NCBI GenBank assembly: GCA_027563935.2
Contig: JANVAS020000222.1
Location: forward strand, 7,316,001-7,380,000
DNA from: Costus lasius
Taxonomy: Eukaryota; Streptophyta; Magnoliopsida; Zingiberales; Costaceae
DNA length: 64,000 nt
Reading direction: 5' to 3'
In this document: positions 21,353 to 34,000 of the stretch, piece by piece
How positions within the stretch are numbered: position 1 is the stretch's first letter
Layout: the number at the start of each line of letters is the position of its first letter
Notes under the pieces: generated by a model
What the model saw: the letters and a program-made list of their open reading frames with translations, nothing else
Databases searched by the model: none
Told to the model about the DNA's origin: nothing
Program-made: the position numbers and the translations under genes

Positions 21353-21668
21353 GAAGACCATCACGGGCTGGTCGTGAACAGCTCGTAAAAATTTCTCGAC
21401 GATGATCACACCTGTCCATCCAAGTCGTGACCGTCGCGTCAATCTGATGAAAGATGATCACGGCCGTGAATGCTGACACGGGCTAGCCGTGATTACTTCA
21501 CAACGCGACGGCCAAGCCGTGACGATCACAACGCGACGACCAGGCCGTGATCTCTGGAGAAAATTTCAAAAAATCCCAAATTTGACCTGAGACCTCGTTA
21601 CACTCTAATGAATCTTCCCATAACTTCAAATCTTCACGAAAATATAGAAAAATGACATGCCAAAAACA
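21353..21668. other. Spacer between two gypsy LTRs
   Basis: 316 bases between the start of LTR 1 and the end of LTR 2. It has its own series of CACGG...CCGTG inverted repeats (about 21363-21550), for example CACGGCCGTGA and CACGGGCTAGCCGTGA. The last bases before LTR 2, read on the minus strand, are TGTTTTTGGC, nearly the sequence that follows LTR 1 before its PBS. It may be a remnant of a third related LTR. No gene is seen. Confidence 0.5.
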
Positions 21669-22388
21669 TGTTGTATTCCGCAAGTGCACGGATACTCGAA
21701 GTAATAAAGAAAGATATCGAACCACAGAGACCTTATTGTTAAGTACCAAATAATTGTATTCTCACTAGCTAAACAATCAATTATACTGGAAGTAAATGAT
21801 AGAAAGAACATGAAATCATAGAGATAAACTGGGACTAGGGTTTCATCTACCTTAACTTCAATGACTAAATATGAATGAAAGGTCGTCAGTCTAATTTTAT
21901 CATGATAAAGATATAATTTACTTTATAAAGGGATTATCTCACTTTCGTGCAGACAATCATGTAGGGACCGATCCTCACTTTCGCGCAAGATCTATACCAA
22001 GCTGAAAATAAGTAAATCATCAATCAAAGAACTCAAGGATCAATAACGTGCATCCGAATTCTAAGTTGATTATCTCAAGTGGAATCTCAAGGATCACTTT
22101 CGTGCATCCGAGTCTCAACAGAGGTTCTACTTATGGTTCTCCAACATTCTGATCCCCACTTTCACACAAGATCTTCACATTTAACAAAATAACTCAATCC
22201 TAGATTTAAATTTTTAAACATGGCAATGATTCTTCTAAAATCAAGAAATAAGAACTAACCTAATTTCTTACGGTGAGTTCCGAATATTCAATTTTAGGAT
22301 TTCAAGTTCTCAAGCAAATCACCTTTCAGTCCATATTGCGAAAACTCTAAACACATGCATGATAATAAGAAAACTATGGAGAGTTATA

Positions 22389-24086
22389 TGAAAGTCCCGA
22401 AGAAGGGGAAAGTGAGAAACCCTAGATAGGCGCATATAAAACTTTTGCAGCGGAAACAAGGGTTTCAAGAGGATCTATGCATGAGATATGATCAACTATA
22501 ATCGATTGCAAAGATAAGTAAGGAGTCATACCATCGCCATTGCTTTGGATGGCGCCTTGGAAAAAGAGAGCAAATGGGATCTCCTCCAAAAGATGCGCAC
22601 ACAAATGTATGTCGCCTACTCCTTGTTGATCCTTGTGCTAGCAAGGTTCTCCAAGTGAACCTGATCGAATGGAAGGGAAGAGAAGAATTCTTTTGCTTGG
22701 TGAGACCTCTCCCTTATCGTCAATGCTTCACCACCCGAATGTGTCGAGAGCCAAAAAAAAACAAGAGAGACGACAATAGGGCAAGAGAAGAAGCGTGAAG
22801 AGAGGCAACGTGAGGCGGGTCCACGATTAGAGAACATGCTATCCAAAAATAGCAAACCACTTCTCAACGTTCACGCACTCATGAACAAGTCGCAAACCTC
22901 TTCTCCCTTGAACCTTGCGCTCACTTGATGAGCCGGTTCAATTTGGTTTGGTTCAAAGACCAATTAACCCAAGCGATTTGGTCTAGATCATATTAAACCC
23001 TAAGGTTCCAGATCTAACCGTTCATCTCCTGGTGCTCTTGATCTTACCGATCTAGCATCAATTCTCTCGATCGAAGCTTACCGATCTCAAGCCCTAATCA
23101 ATCTAACATGATCAGACCAGATCTCACTCACAATCAGAGATTAAATCCCTTTAAACTGAACTCAAACAATTCAGTCCACACGATCTGACTTAAGTAAGCC
23201 ATATCATCAAATTGTGCGACCCTAAGGGTTTCCTTTAAATGTCAGTAACGATAACTTAAGTTATCACGATCAGTGAGGGGTATCTAGCAACACATCACTG
23301 TCTCCCGATATAAAGGAAAGAGTCTTCCAAGACTACACCCAAACCACAGCACAAGTGTGAATCCAGTTCACAAGGCATACATGCTTCCTTTGCCACTAGA
23401 TGTTCTTTATTGGACAAGCATGTCAAGCCTGTAACTCCAATATGATGAGCATGATTAGATCAGATGAACATAGTCATCTGGGTATGGCCATACACTTTCT
23501 CAATCATCTCATCCAGGGGGCCCCTTTAGAACATCACACTCCTAAAACATGGAGACGGCAATCCTATATCTATCACTAGTGCCCTAACATGACTCATGCT
23601 CATTATCCAAGATAGTCTATAACCATTATGTTTCAAATGATATTGAACTACCTCAAAACAATGCCAATCATCATTTAGAAACACAAGTGATCTCAAGTCA
23701 GAGGAAGATATGCCACTTGTTTGCATACAAGGATTATTCACATTGTGACAAGCAATTGAATATTCCAGTAGGGTCTGTCCAGTACATCCAATGTACCCAT
23801 GAGTCTACATCTTATTCCATGCTCGAAGCATCCTATAAGATTAGAACACATATTAGTCTCAATCATATCAAGGCTGTCTCATGTTCACCAAGATATCTCG
23901 ACTAAGGACTATACTGCATGTCAGCCTAGCTGAACATCATTGAGACATTATTCAGAAGTATTCATATTGCAGCAGATAATGTAACAACCTGAATAACAAC
24001 CATTGCCTTTATAAACATAGAGTTTATACATGATACTGATATAATCCCAAGGCCTCAAACATTAGCCTTAAGGGCATACCCCAACA
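22389..24086 (-). repeat. 3' LTR of A2
   Basis: 1698 bp, from TGAAAGTCCC (left) to CCCCAACA (right), followed by the PPT on its right. The plus-strand left flank TTATA is the target duplication. Confidence 0.93.
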
Positions 24087-24097
24087 ATCTCCCACTT
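24087..24097 (-). other. Polypurine tract of A2
   Basis: AAGTGGGAGAT on the minus strand directly before the 3' LTR. Confidence 0.88.
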
Positions 24098-24106
24098 GCA
24101 CTTAAT

Positions 24107-27100
24107 CTAATGGTTGAGAAATCTCAAACCCATATTATTACAGTGCTTCTCATGCTTCTGCTACGCCAGAGGCTTTGTAAGCGGGTCAGCCAGATTGTCG
24201 TCTGTATGAACCTTGCAGATTTTGATCTCGCCATGATCAATGATCTCCCGGATCAAATGAAACCGTCTCTGTATGTGCTTGGACTTCTGGTGCGACCGTG
24301 GTTCCATTGCCTGTGCTATTGCTCCAGTGTTATCACAGAAGATAACCAAAGGATCTGCACTCGAAGGAACAACACCAAGTTCCTGAACGAACTTACGAAT
24401 CCACACTGCCTCCTTGGATGCTTCCGAGGCTGCAACATACTCGGCTTCCGTGGTAGAATCAGCAACAATAGACTGTTTGAAACTCTTCCACATAGCCTGA
24501 TTGCGATCGGAAATCATCCTGGTCAGATTGGAATGAAGCATCAGTATATCCTTCAATACTGAGTTCATCCTGACCACCATACACCAAGAACATATCTTTG
24601 GTCCTCCGAAGATATTTCAAAATGTTCTTGACTGCAATCCAGTGTGCCTTCCCTGGATTACTTTGGAATCGACTGGTCACGCTTAACCCGTAAGCGACGT
24701 CTGGGCGAGTACACAACATCGCATACATAATGGATCCAATAGCCGAAGCATAAGGCGTATTGTCCATTTCATCTTTCTTAGTCTATGTTTGTGGACACTG
24801 ACTCTTTGAAAGATTCAGACCATGTCTGACTGGAAGATATCCTCTTTTAGAATTTTCCAAATGGAATCTCTCTAGAACTTTATCGATGTAAGTACTCTGG
24901 CACAGCCCGAGAAGCCTCTTAGATCTATCTCTGTAGATCTTCACATCTAATACATAGGCTGCTTCTCCTAGATCTTTCATCTGGAAACATTTTCTTAACC
25001 ATGCCTTAACCGCATGCAGTTCAGGAACATCGTTTCGAATGATTAAGATATCATCGACGTAGAGGACTAGGAAAGTGATTACACTCCCACTAAACCTCTT
25101 ATATACACACGGGTCATCTTCATTCTTGATGAAACCAAATTCACAGATTGATTCATCAAATCGAATATTCCAGCTTCTCGATGCTTGTTTAAGTCCATAA
25201 ATGGACTTCTTTAACTTGCATATTTTATGACGATCTGATGGATTAGTGAAACCTTCAGGTTGTGTCATATACACATCCACCTGCAAATTTCCATTAAGGA
25301 AAGCAGTCTTCACGTCCATCTGCCAGATCTCATAATCATAATATGCTGCTATCGCAAGAATAATCCGAATAGACTTGAACATGGCTACAGGAGAGAAAGT
25401 TTCATCATAATCTATCCCATAGATTTGTTTGAAACCTTTCACAACTAACCTGCCTTTATAGGTAACCACATTACCATCCATGTCAATCTTCTTCTTAAAG
25501 ATCCATTTACAACCTATAGGGATTACTCCCGGAGGCGGATCAACCAAATCCCAGACTTGGTTATCTAACATGGAGTCCATCTCGGCTCGCATAGCCTCAA
25601 GCCATCTCGCTGATTCCGGTCCACTGACCGCATCCGCATAAGTGAGGGGTTCATCATCAATGATGTAGACTCCGTCATAGCGCTCAGGCTGTCGACGGAT
25701 CCTTCCCGATCTACGCGGTTCCCGTGATATCTGAGCCTCAGGTTGTTCAATAACCTGATCTATTGGCTCAGGCTCATCCAACTGTGCTTGACTACTTTGT
25801 CCTTCCTCTGGATTCTCATCCAGCTTTATTTCTCTCCCACTGGCCTCTTGCAGAAGTAATTCCTTCTCAAGAAAAATAGCCGTTCGAGCAACAAATACTT
25901 TGTTCTCTTTGGGATCGTAGAAATAATAACCCTTAGTTTCCTTAGGGTAACCGACAAAGATACATTTCTCAGATCTGCTCTCCAGTTTCCCAGAGACGAG
26001 CTTTTTGACATAAGCCTCGCAACCCCAGATCTTAATAAATGTCAAGCTTGGCTGTTTCCCATACCATAACTCATATGGAGTCTTTGAAACTGCCTTGGAT
26101 GGCACTCGGTTTAGTACCTTTGCAGCTGTTTCCAGTGCAAATCCCCAAAAGGAGTAAGGTAGAGTAGCCTGACTCATCATAGAATGAACCATATCCAATA
26201 AGGTTCTGTTCCTCCTTTCGGACACACCATTCCATTGCGGTGTTCCTGGTGGAGTGAGCTATGAGATAATCCCACACTCCTTCAGATAGTCAGTAAACTC
26301 ATGACTCAAGTATTCTCCACCTCGATCTGAGCGAAGTGCCTTGATATTTTGGCCTAGCTGATTCTGTACTTCATTTTTGAACTCTTTGAACTTGTCAAAA
26401 GATTCACTTTTATGTCTCATAAGATAGACATAACCATACCTACTGAAATAATCAGTAAAGGTAATGAAGTATGAATAGCCACCTCTGGCATGTTTACTAA
26501 ATGGCCCACACACATCACTGTGAATGAGGTCAAGTAAACCTGAAGCCCTTTGACCTTTGCTAGAAAAAGGGGCCTTCGTCATTTTACCCATTAAACAAGC
26601 TTTGCATGTATCAAGCTCCTCATAGGAGAATGATCCTAGTAGTCCATGATCATGCAACCGCTTAATGCGCTTCTTGTTAATATGGCCTAAACGACTATGC
26701 CATAGCAAGGTGCTGTCATCAGCAAGCTTGGCTTTCTTAATATCAATATTTTGTATAGAACATTCCATGTCCAACATAAATAACCCATTGTTAATCGAGC
26801 CAGTAGCATAAACAATATTATCAAAAGAAATAACACACTTTGAAATCTTGCATTCAAAGGAAAACCCTTTCCTGACAAGAGCAGGAATAGAGATAATATT
26901 TTTCGTTATGCTTGGTACAAAATAACAATTGTCCAGTTCCAATACAAGTCCAGATGGTAAAGAGATGTAATAAACGCCTACAGCAACAGCAGCAACCCGT
27001 GCCCCGTTTCCAACTCGTAGGTCCACCTCATGCTGTCCCACCTGTCTTCTTCTCTTGAGTTCCTGTACATTTGAACAAATGTGAACTCCACATGCAGTGT

Positions 27101-27545
27101 CCAACACCCATGAGATAGAAGAAGAAACCATGACTTCAGTCACGAAAATACCTGAGCCAGAAGCGAAACTTCCCTTCTTGTCTCCTTGGAGCGCTTTACA
27201 GTCCTTTTTCCAGTGACCCAGCTGGCCACAGTGGAAACATCTGTATTCCTTCGACCGCTTAACCTTTTGTTTCAGAGCCTTGTTGTAGTTCTTGACAGGG
27301 GGTTTGCCCTTCTTCCCTTTCTTCTTGTTCCTTGAAGGAACCATCAAGACAGAGGATGAAGGCTTTCCCTTTAGAGTCAACTCTGTAGTCAAGAGCATGT
27401 TCAGTAACTCTGCTGGGGTACAGTCGATCTTGTTCACATTAAAATTAATGATGAACGGATCAAAAGTAGCCAGAAGAGACTGTAGGATAATGTCTACAGC
27501 AAGCTCCTGATTGATGGTATGTCCCAGTTTCTCTAGAGCCTCCTT
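24107..27545 (-). pseudogene. A2 gag-pol, distal part (late gag to RNase H)
   Basis: Minus-strand copia polyprotein from family residue about 138 to the end. It has the zinc knuckle CFHCGQLGHWKKDC, protease LDTACG, integrase HHCC and DDE (DVCGPF, SDRGGEY, VSERRNR), RT YVDD (LYVDDIL) and RNase H. Breaks: TAG at 26259-26261 replaces Q567 in integrase. TAG at 24783-24785 replaces Q1060, between the RT core and RNase H. A 29-bp deletion at about 24490 removes the segment SLNGGAV and shifts the frame in RNase H. It is interrupted at 27545 by A3; the gag N-terminus continues at 36642. Confidence 0.92.
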
Positions 27546-29223
27546 TGTTGGGGTATGCCCTTAAGGCTAATGTTTGAGGCCTTGGGAATGTATCAGTATC
27601 ATGTAATAAACTCTTATGTTTATAAAGGCATGGTTGTTATTCAGTTTGTTACATTGTCTGCTGCAATAAGTGTACTTCTGAATAATGTCTCACAGCTGTT
27701 CAGCTGGGCTGACATGCTATAAAGTCCTTAGTCGAGATATCTTGGTGAACATGAGACAGCCTTGATATGGTTAAGACTAATATGTGTTCTAATCTTATAG
27801 GATGCTTCGAGCATGGAATAAGATGTAGACTCATGGGTACATTGGATGTACTGGACAGACCCTACTAGGTTATTCAATTGCTTGTCACAATGTGAATAAT
27901 CCTTGATTGCAACAAGTGGCACATGTCCTCTGACTTGAGATCACTTGTGTTTCTAAATGATGATTGTCATTGTTTTGAGGTAGTTCAATATCATTTGAAA
28001 CATAATGATTATAGACTATCTTGGATGGTGAGCTTGAGTCAGGTTAGGGCACTAGTGATAGACATAGGATTGCCGTCTCCTTAATTGGAGTGTGATGTTC
28101 TAAAGGGCCCCCTGGAAGAGATGATTGAGAAAAGAGTATGGCCATACCCAGGTGACTATGTTCATCTGATCTAATCATGCTCATCATATTGGAGTTACAA
28201 GCTTGACACGCTTGTCCAATAAGAACATCCAGTGGCAAAGGAAACATGTATGCCTTGTGAGTTGATTCACACTTGTGCTGTGGTTTGGGTGTAGTCTTGG
28301 AAGACTCTTTCCTTTATATCGGGAGACAGTGATGTGTTGCTAGATACCCCTCACTGATCGTGATAACGTGAGTTATCGTTACCGACATTTAAAGGAAACC
28401 CTCAGGGTCGCACAATTTGATGATATGGCTTACTTAAGTCAGATCGTGTGGACTGAATTATTCTGGTTCAGTTTAAAGGGATTTAATCTCTGATTGTAAG
28501 TGAGATCTGGTCTGATCATGTTTGATTGATTAGGGCTTGAGATCGGTAAGCTTCGATCGAGAGAATGGATGCTAGATCAGTGAGATCAGCAGCATCAAGA
28601 GATCGACGGTCAGATCAAGAGCCTTAGGGTTTAATAGGATCTGGACTAATGGCTTGGGTTGATTGGTCTTTGAACCAAACCAAATTGAACCGGCTCATTG
28701 AGTGAGCGCATGGTTCAAGAGAAGATGAGTTTGCACATGGGGTGAACCCATGATCGCATGAACGTTTGGGGTTTACTAAATTTAGAAGCCATGACTTCTA
28801 AACGTGGGAACGCCTCACGTTCACGCCTAAGACGCTTTCATCTCTCATCTCTCCTCATCTCTCGTCGCCAACAAGCTCTCTTGAGAGTGGTGAAGAGGTT
28901 GACGGAAAAGGAGAAGGAAGAAATTGCCAAGCAAAGGATTCTCTTCCCTTCCATACGACAAGGACCTCTTGGAGCCTTGCTAGGACAAGGAGCACCAAGA
29001 GAAGAGTAGGCGACATCAATTGTGTGCGTCACCTTAGGAGAAGGAGCATTTGCGCCTTTCCTTCCAAGACACCATCTAAGCGATGGCAATGGTAAGAATC
29101 ACTTTTCATTGAAAGTTGAATATATTACATGCTATGCGATCCTGTTAGAAACCCTAGATTCCGCTAGAGTTTTGTTGCGCCTCCTATTAGGGTTTCGCCC
29201 CCCCTTGTTCTAGGGGACTTTCA
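27546..29223 (+). repeat. 5' LTR of A3
   Basis: 1678 bp, TGTTGGGG...CTTTCA. A TATA-like TTTATAT lies mid-LTR at 28313-28319 and could be a promoter element, which is unproven. A run of seven C is present near the 3' end. Confidence 0.94.
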
Positions 29224-29225
29224 AT

Positions 29226-29237
29226 TGGTATCAGAGG
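29226..29237 (+). other. Primer-binding site of A3 (variant)
   Basis: TGGTATCAGAGG. The last base is G where the initiator tRNA match and A1, A4 and A5 have C. A2 has the same G variant. Confidence 0.85.
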
Positions 29238-31046
29238 CGGTTATTGCATGATAATATGTTTGCTTTCTTTGTGATCCTATGCAATGATCTATATGTTACA
29301 TGCGCTAGTTTTGATAAGCGAAGTTTACATGCTTGTTAGAGATGTTTTTCTCCTAGGCGCATGTTTTCTTGTTGGCGCATATGTATGTTTTCTCAAAAAC
29401 TTATGATACATGCGCGACTCATTATAGATCTAAGGCCCTGCTTTAAACCCTTAGACGGGTTATTAGGGTTGAAGTCATCCCCTAGGTGAGATCCAGACAG
29501 TCTGATCAGATCATCTGACAGCCTTGATGGATTGACCAGATAGCACCTGTGCGATAGCACCTGGTGGCTATAGGTCGACTGCAGACAGGCGTGTAGCGAT
29601 GTCTGATTGAGACGACTAGTGAACACACATGAGTTAGGCCCGGGGTCACACCCGCTTGCCAGATCTCATGAGGGTTGTTCGGCCCTGGCGCATGCATGGT
29701 TGACCTTTTGGTCGACTCAAGTCAGTTAGGACTTGGTGCATGCAAGGGCAGTGGATCTGACTAGGTTGGATGAGTGGATCCCTAGTAATGGACCGTTGTA
29801 AGGTTGTAGGGCAAATAAGGAAATTAAAATTGATGCCTATGGGGTTTTTCAAAATTTAATTTTCATGATTGGATCACATGTTGATTGATGCCTATGTTTG
29901 TTTATTTATTCTTATGTGGGCTGCCCATGTTTAATGTGTGCTGTGTTGGGGCCTGCGTGCCTGGAATTTAAAGTTGTAAATTAATTATTGTGATATGCGT
30001 ATCACATTGTATTTAATTTATAAAGTGTAATTGACCTGCGTGTCAATCTTGTCTAGATAGATTAATTTGTAAGTTAATCAGACAAGAGCAAAGAGCACAG
30101 AGCACACTTGGCAGAGGCGCATGCAGCAGTGGCTTGACCAGGAGGGAGGTCCAGGGTTCGACTCTGGGACCAGGCGCATTTTCCCTGGTAGGCGCACCTG
30201 AGCTGCAAATGGCGCTTGGGCCCTGGTTTGGGCCAAATGAGCAGCTACAAGACCCATGAAGAAAAGCAAGTGAAGACTTAAGTTAATTAAGGTCTTACTT
30301 AGGCTATGGGCTTTTACCACATAAGATCCATGCTTTCATTTATTGTTTAAATAAGTAGAATAGCATGATTTATTTATCTTCTGCTATCACCATAGGAATT
30401 GCATGATAGTGAAGAAGATAAAAAGACCGTTAAAATCCAACGCTAAAATATCAAGCTCGTATGCCTTCTGACGCGAAACCTCACTGTTCTGATTATCGTT
30501 GGAGCCGTGTTGTACCCACTCAGTGGGCACGTCCATCTATCTTCAGACGGTGCGGGATTACACCTGCGTGTTACAGAGAAGGGATTTATCGCTTCTCGTT
30601 GCTCAGCATAGCACGTGGTGGTCCAGGGAGTAGGTCGGGTTAGCTTGACCATGTAGGCTGCATATGTGGCGCATATGGTAGCACATGGAGGCAGCCATCT
30701 GTGGGGTCAGAGATTGTGTTGTACCAACTCAGTTGGCACAGTCTGCTGGATTGCCCAGATGAAGGGGAATCGCACGGGTTGGCGTTTGGCAGGGACTGCC
30801 TACCAGAAATTAGTGCTTGTACTCTCTGTGCATCTTATCTCGCCTAAGCGGGACGCGGAGACCAAGTATGAAATCTGGATCCCATCTCACTAAAAGAGTT
30901 CTACTCTTTCGGGCTGTTTTGCTGGATTTTTCAGCCAGATAAAATAGTGAGAAAAAGAATCATTCTTAAGTCCTGAATTGATTCTTTACATTGATACTGA
31001 CCTTGCTGTTCTTGCATTGTTGTAGATTCCTGCAGCAACGAACACC
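29238..31046 (+). other. Leader of A3
   Basis: About 1.8 kb. It has a 10-base palindrome core TCTGATCAGA (29501-29510), a tRNA-like segment (about 30109-30170, B-box-like GGTTCGACTCT at 30155-30165), TCA-loop hairpins at 30515-30527 and 30724-30736, and a 44-codon ORF at 30759-30893. The 3'-splice-like stretch ending TTGTAG lies about 20 bases before the gag ATG. Confidence 0.8.
30759..30893 (+). CDS. Conserved 44-codon leader ORF (A3)
   Basis: Same peptide as in A1 with a few replacements (LAGT for LAGI, SPKRD for SPERD). It starts at ATG 30759 and ends TAA. A longer in-frame start exists at 30666 but is not conserved as an ATG in the other copies. Function is unknown. Confidence 0.35.
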   Translation: MKGNRTGWRLAGTAYQKLVLVLSVHLISPKRDAETKYEIWIPSH

Positions 31047-34000
31047 ATGAGCTTCAATGTGCGATCCCTACTGGAAAGAGAGAAGTTTGCTGGGCCGAAC
31101 TTCTCAGACTGGTTCGGACACCTTAAGATTGTTCTTAAGGCAGAGAGGAAACTGTGTGTCCTCGAGACGGCGATACCGCCTCAGCCCGCTCCGAACGCCG
31201 CAAGGGCGGTTCGGGAAGCTTATGAAAAGCACGTCAATGATAGCATTGATGTCGCTTGCCTGATGCTAGCGTCTATGACGCCACCGCTGCAGCGTCAGCA
31301 TGAGGATATGTCTGCAATAGACATGATAGCAAACCTCAAGATGCTGTATGCTGCACAGGCGAGGACAGAACGCTATAATCTGACAAAGCTGTTCTTTTAG
31401 AGCAAACTGGCTGAAGGGAGCCCAGTGGGAGCTCACGTGCTCAAGATGATTGGGCACAAGGAGGCTCTAGAGAAACTGGGGCATACCATCAACCAGGAGC
31501 TTGCTGTAGACATTATTCTGCAGTCTCTCCCGCCCTCTTTCGATGCGTTCATTATTAACTTTAATATGAACAAAATCGATTGTACTCCGGCAGAGCTGCT
31601 GAATATGCTCTTGACTACTGAGGAGACTCTGAAGGGAAAGCCTTCGACCTCTGTCTTAATGGTTCCTTCTAGGAACAAGAAGAAGGGGAAGAAGGGCAAG
31701 GCCCCTGTCAAGAGTTACAGCAAGGCTCTGAAGCAAAAAGTTAAGCGGTCAAAGGAATACAGATGTTTCCACTGTGGCCAGCTGGGTCACTGGAAAAAGG
31801 ACTGTAAAGCGCTCCAAGGAGATAAGAGGGGAAGCATCGCTTCTGGCTCAGGTATATACGTGACGGAAGTCATGGTTTCATCTTCTTCTATATCATGGGT
31901 GTTGGACACTGCATGTGGAGTTCACATTTGTTCAAATGTACAGGAACTCAAGAGAAGAATACAGGTGGGACAGCATGAGGTGGACCTACGAGTTGGAAAC
32001 GGGGCACGGGTTGCTGCTGTTGCTGTAGGAGACTATTTCATCTCTTTGCCATCTGGGCTTGTATTAGAACTAAACAGTTGTTACTTTGTTCCCAGCATTA
32101 CTAAGAATATTATCTCCATTCCTGCTCTTGTCAGGAAGGGATTTTCCTTTGAATGCAATATTTCAAAGTGTGTTTTATCTTTTGATAATATTGTTTATGC
32201 TACTGGTTCAATTAACAATGGGTTATTCATGTTGGACATGGAATGTTCTATACACAATATTGATATTAAGAAAGCCAAGTATGCTGATGACAGCACCTTG
32301 CTATGGCATAGTCGTTTAGGCCATATTAACAAGAAGCGCATTAAGCGGTTGCATGATCATGGACTGCTGGGATCATTCTCCTATGAGGAGATTGATACAT
32401 GCAAGGCTTGTTTAATGGGTAAAATGACGAAGCCACCTTTTTCTAACAAAGGTCAAAGGGCTTCAGGTTTACTTGACCTTATACACAGTGATGTGTGTGG
32501 GCCATTTAGTAAACATGCCAGAGGTGGCTATCAGTACTTCATTACCTTTACTGATGATTTCAGTAGGTACGGTTATGTCTATCTGATGAGACATAAAAGT
32601 GAATCTTTTGACAAGTTCAAAGAGTTCAAGAATAAAGTACAGAATCAGCTAGGCCAAAATATCAAGGCACTTCGTTCTGATCGAGGTGGAGAATACTTGA
32701 GTCATGCGTTTACTGACTATCTGAAGGAGTGTGGGATTATCTCACAGCTCACTCCGCCAGGAACACCGCAATGGAATGGTGTGTCCGAGAGGAGAAATAG
32801 AATGTTACTTGATATGGTTCGTTCTATGATGAGTCAGGCTACTCTTCCATATTCCTTTTGGGGATTTGCACTGGAGACAGCTGCAAAGGTACTAAACCGA
32901 GTGCCATCCAAGGCAGTTTCTAAGACTCCATATGAGTTATGGTATGGGAAACAGCCGAGCTTGACATTTATCAGGATCTGGGGCTGCGAAGCTTATGTCA
33001 AAAAGCTCGCCTCTGGGAAGCTAGAGAGCAGATCTGACAAATGTATCTTTGTCGGTTACCCTAAGGAAACTAAGGGTTATTATTTCTTCGATCCCAAAGA
33101 GAACAAGGTATTTGTTACTCGGACGGCCATATTTCTTGAGAAGGAGTTTCTTCTGCAAGAGGCCAGTGGGAGAGAAATAAAGCTGGATGAGAATCCAGAG
33201 GAAGGACAAAGTAGTCAAGTACAGTTGGATGAGCCTGAGCCGGTGGATCAGGTTATTGAACAACCTGAGGCTCAGATATCACGGGAACCGCGAAGATCGG
33301 GAAGGATCCGACGACAGCCTGAGCGCTATGACGGAGTCTACATCATTGATAATGATGAACCCCTCACTTATGCGGATGCGGTCAGTGGACCGGAGTCAGC
33401 GAGATGGCTTGAAGCTATGCGCGCCGAGATGGACTCCATGTCAGATAACCAAGTCTGGGATTTGGTTGATCCGCCTCCGGGAGTTATCCCTATAGGCTGT
33501 AAATGGATCTTCAAGAAGAAGATTGACATGGATGGTAACGTGGTTACCTATAAAGGCAGGCTAGTTGCGAAAGGTTTCAAACAAATCTACGGGATAGATT
33601 ATGATGAAACTTTCTCACCTGTAGCCATGTTTAAGTCTATTCGGATTCTTTTCGCGATAGCTGCATATTATGATTATGAGATCTGGCAGATGGATGTGAA
33701 GACAGCTTTCCTTAATGGAAATCTGGATGAGGATGTGTATATGACACAACCAGAAGGTTTCACTAATCCATCAGATCGTCATAAGATATGCAAGTTAAAG
33801 AAGTCTATTTATGGACTTAAACAAGCATCAAGAAGCTGGAATATTCGTTTTGATGAATCAATCTCTGAGTTTGGTTTCATCAAGAACGAGGATGACCCGT
33901 GTGTATATAAGAGGTTTAGTGGGAGCGTGATTACTTTCCTAGTCCTCTACGTCGATGATATCTTGATCATTGGAAATGACATTCCTAAAATGCATGCGGT

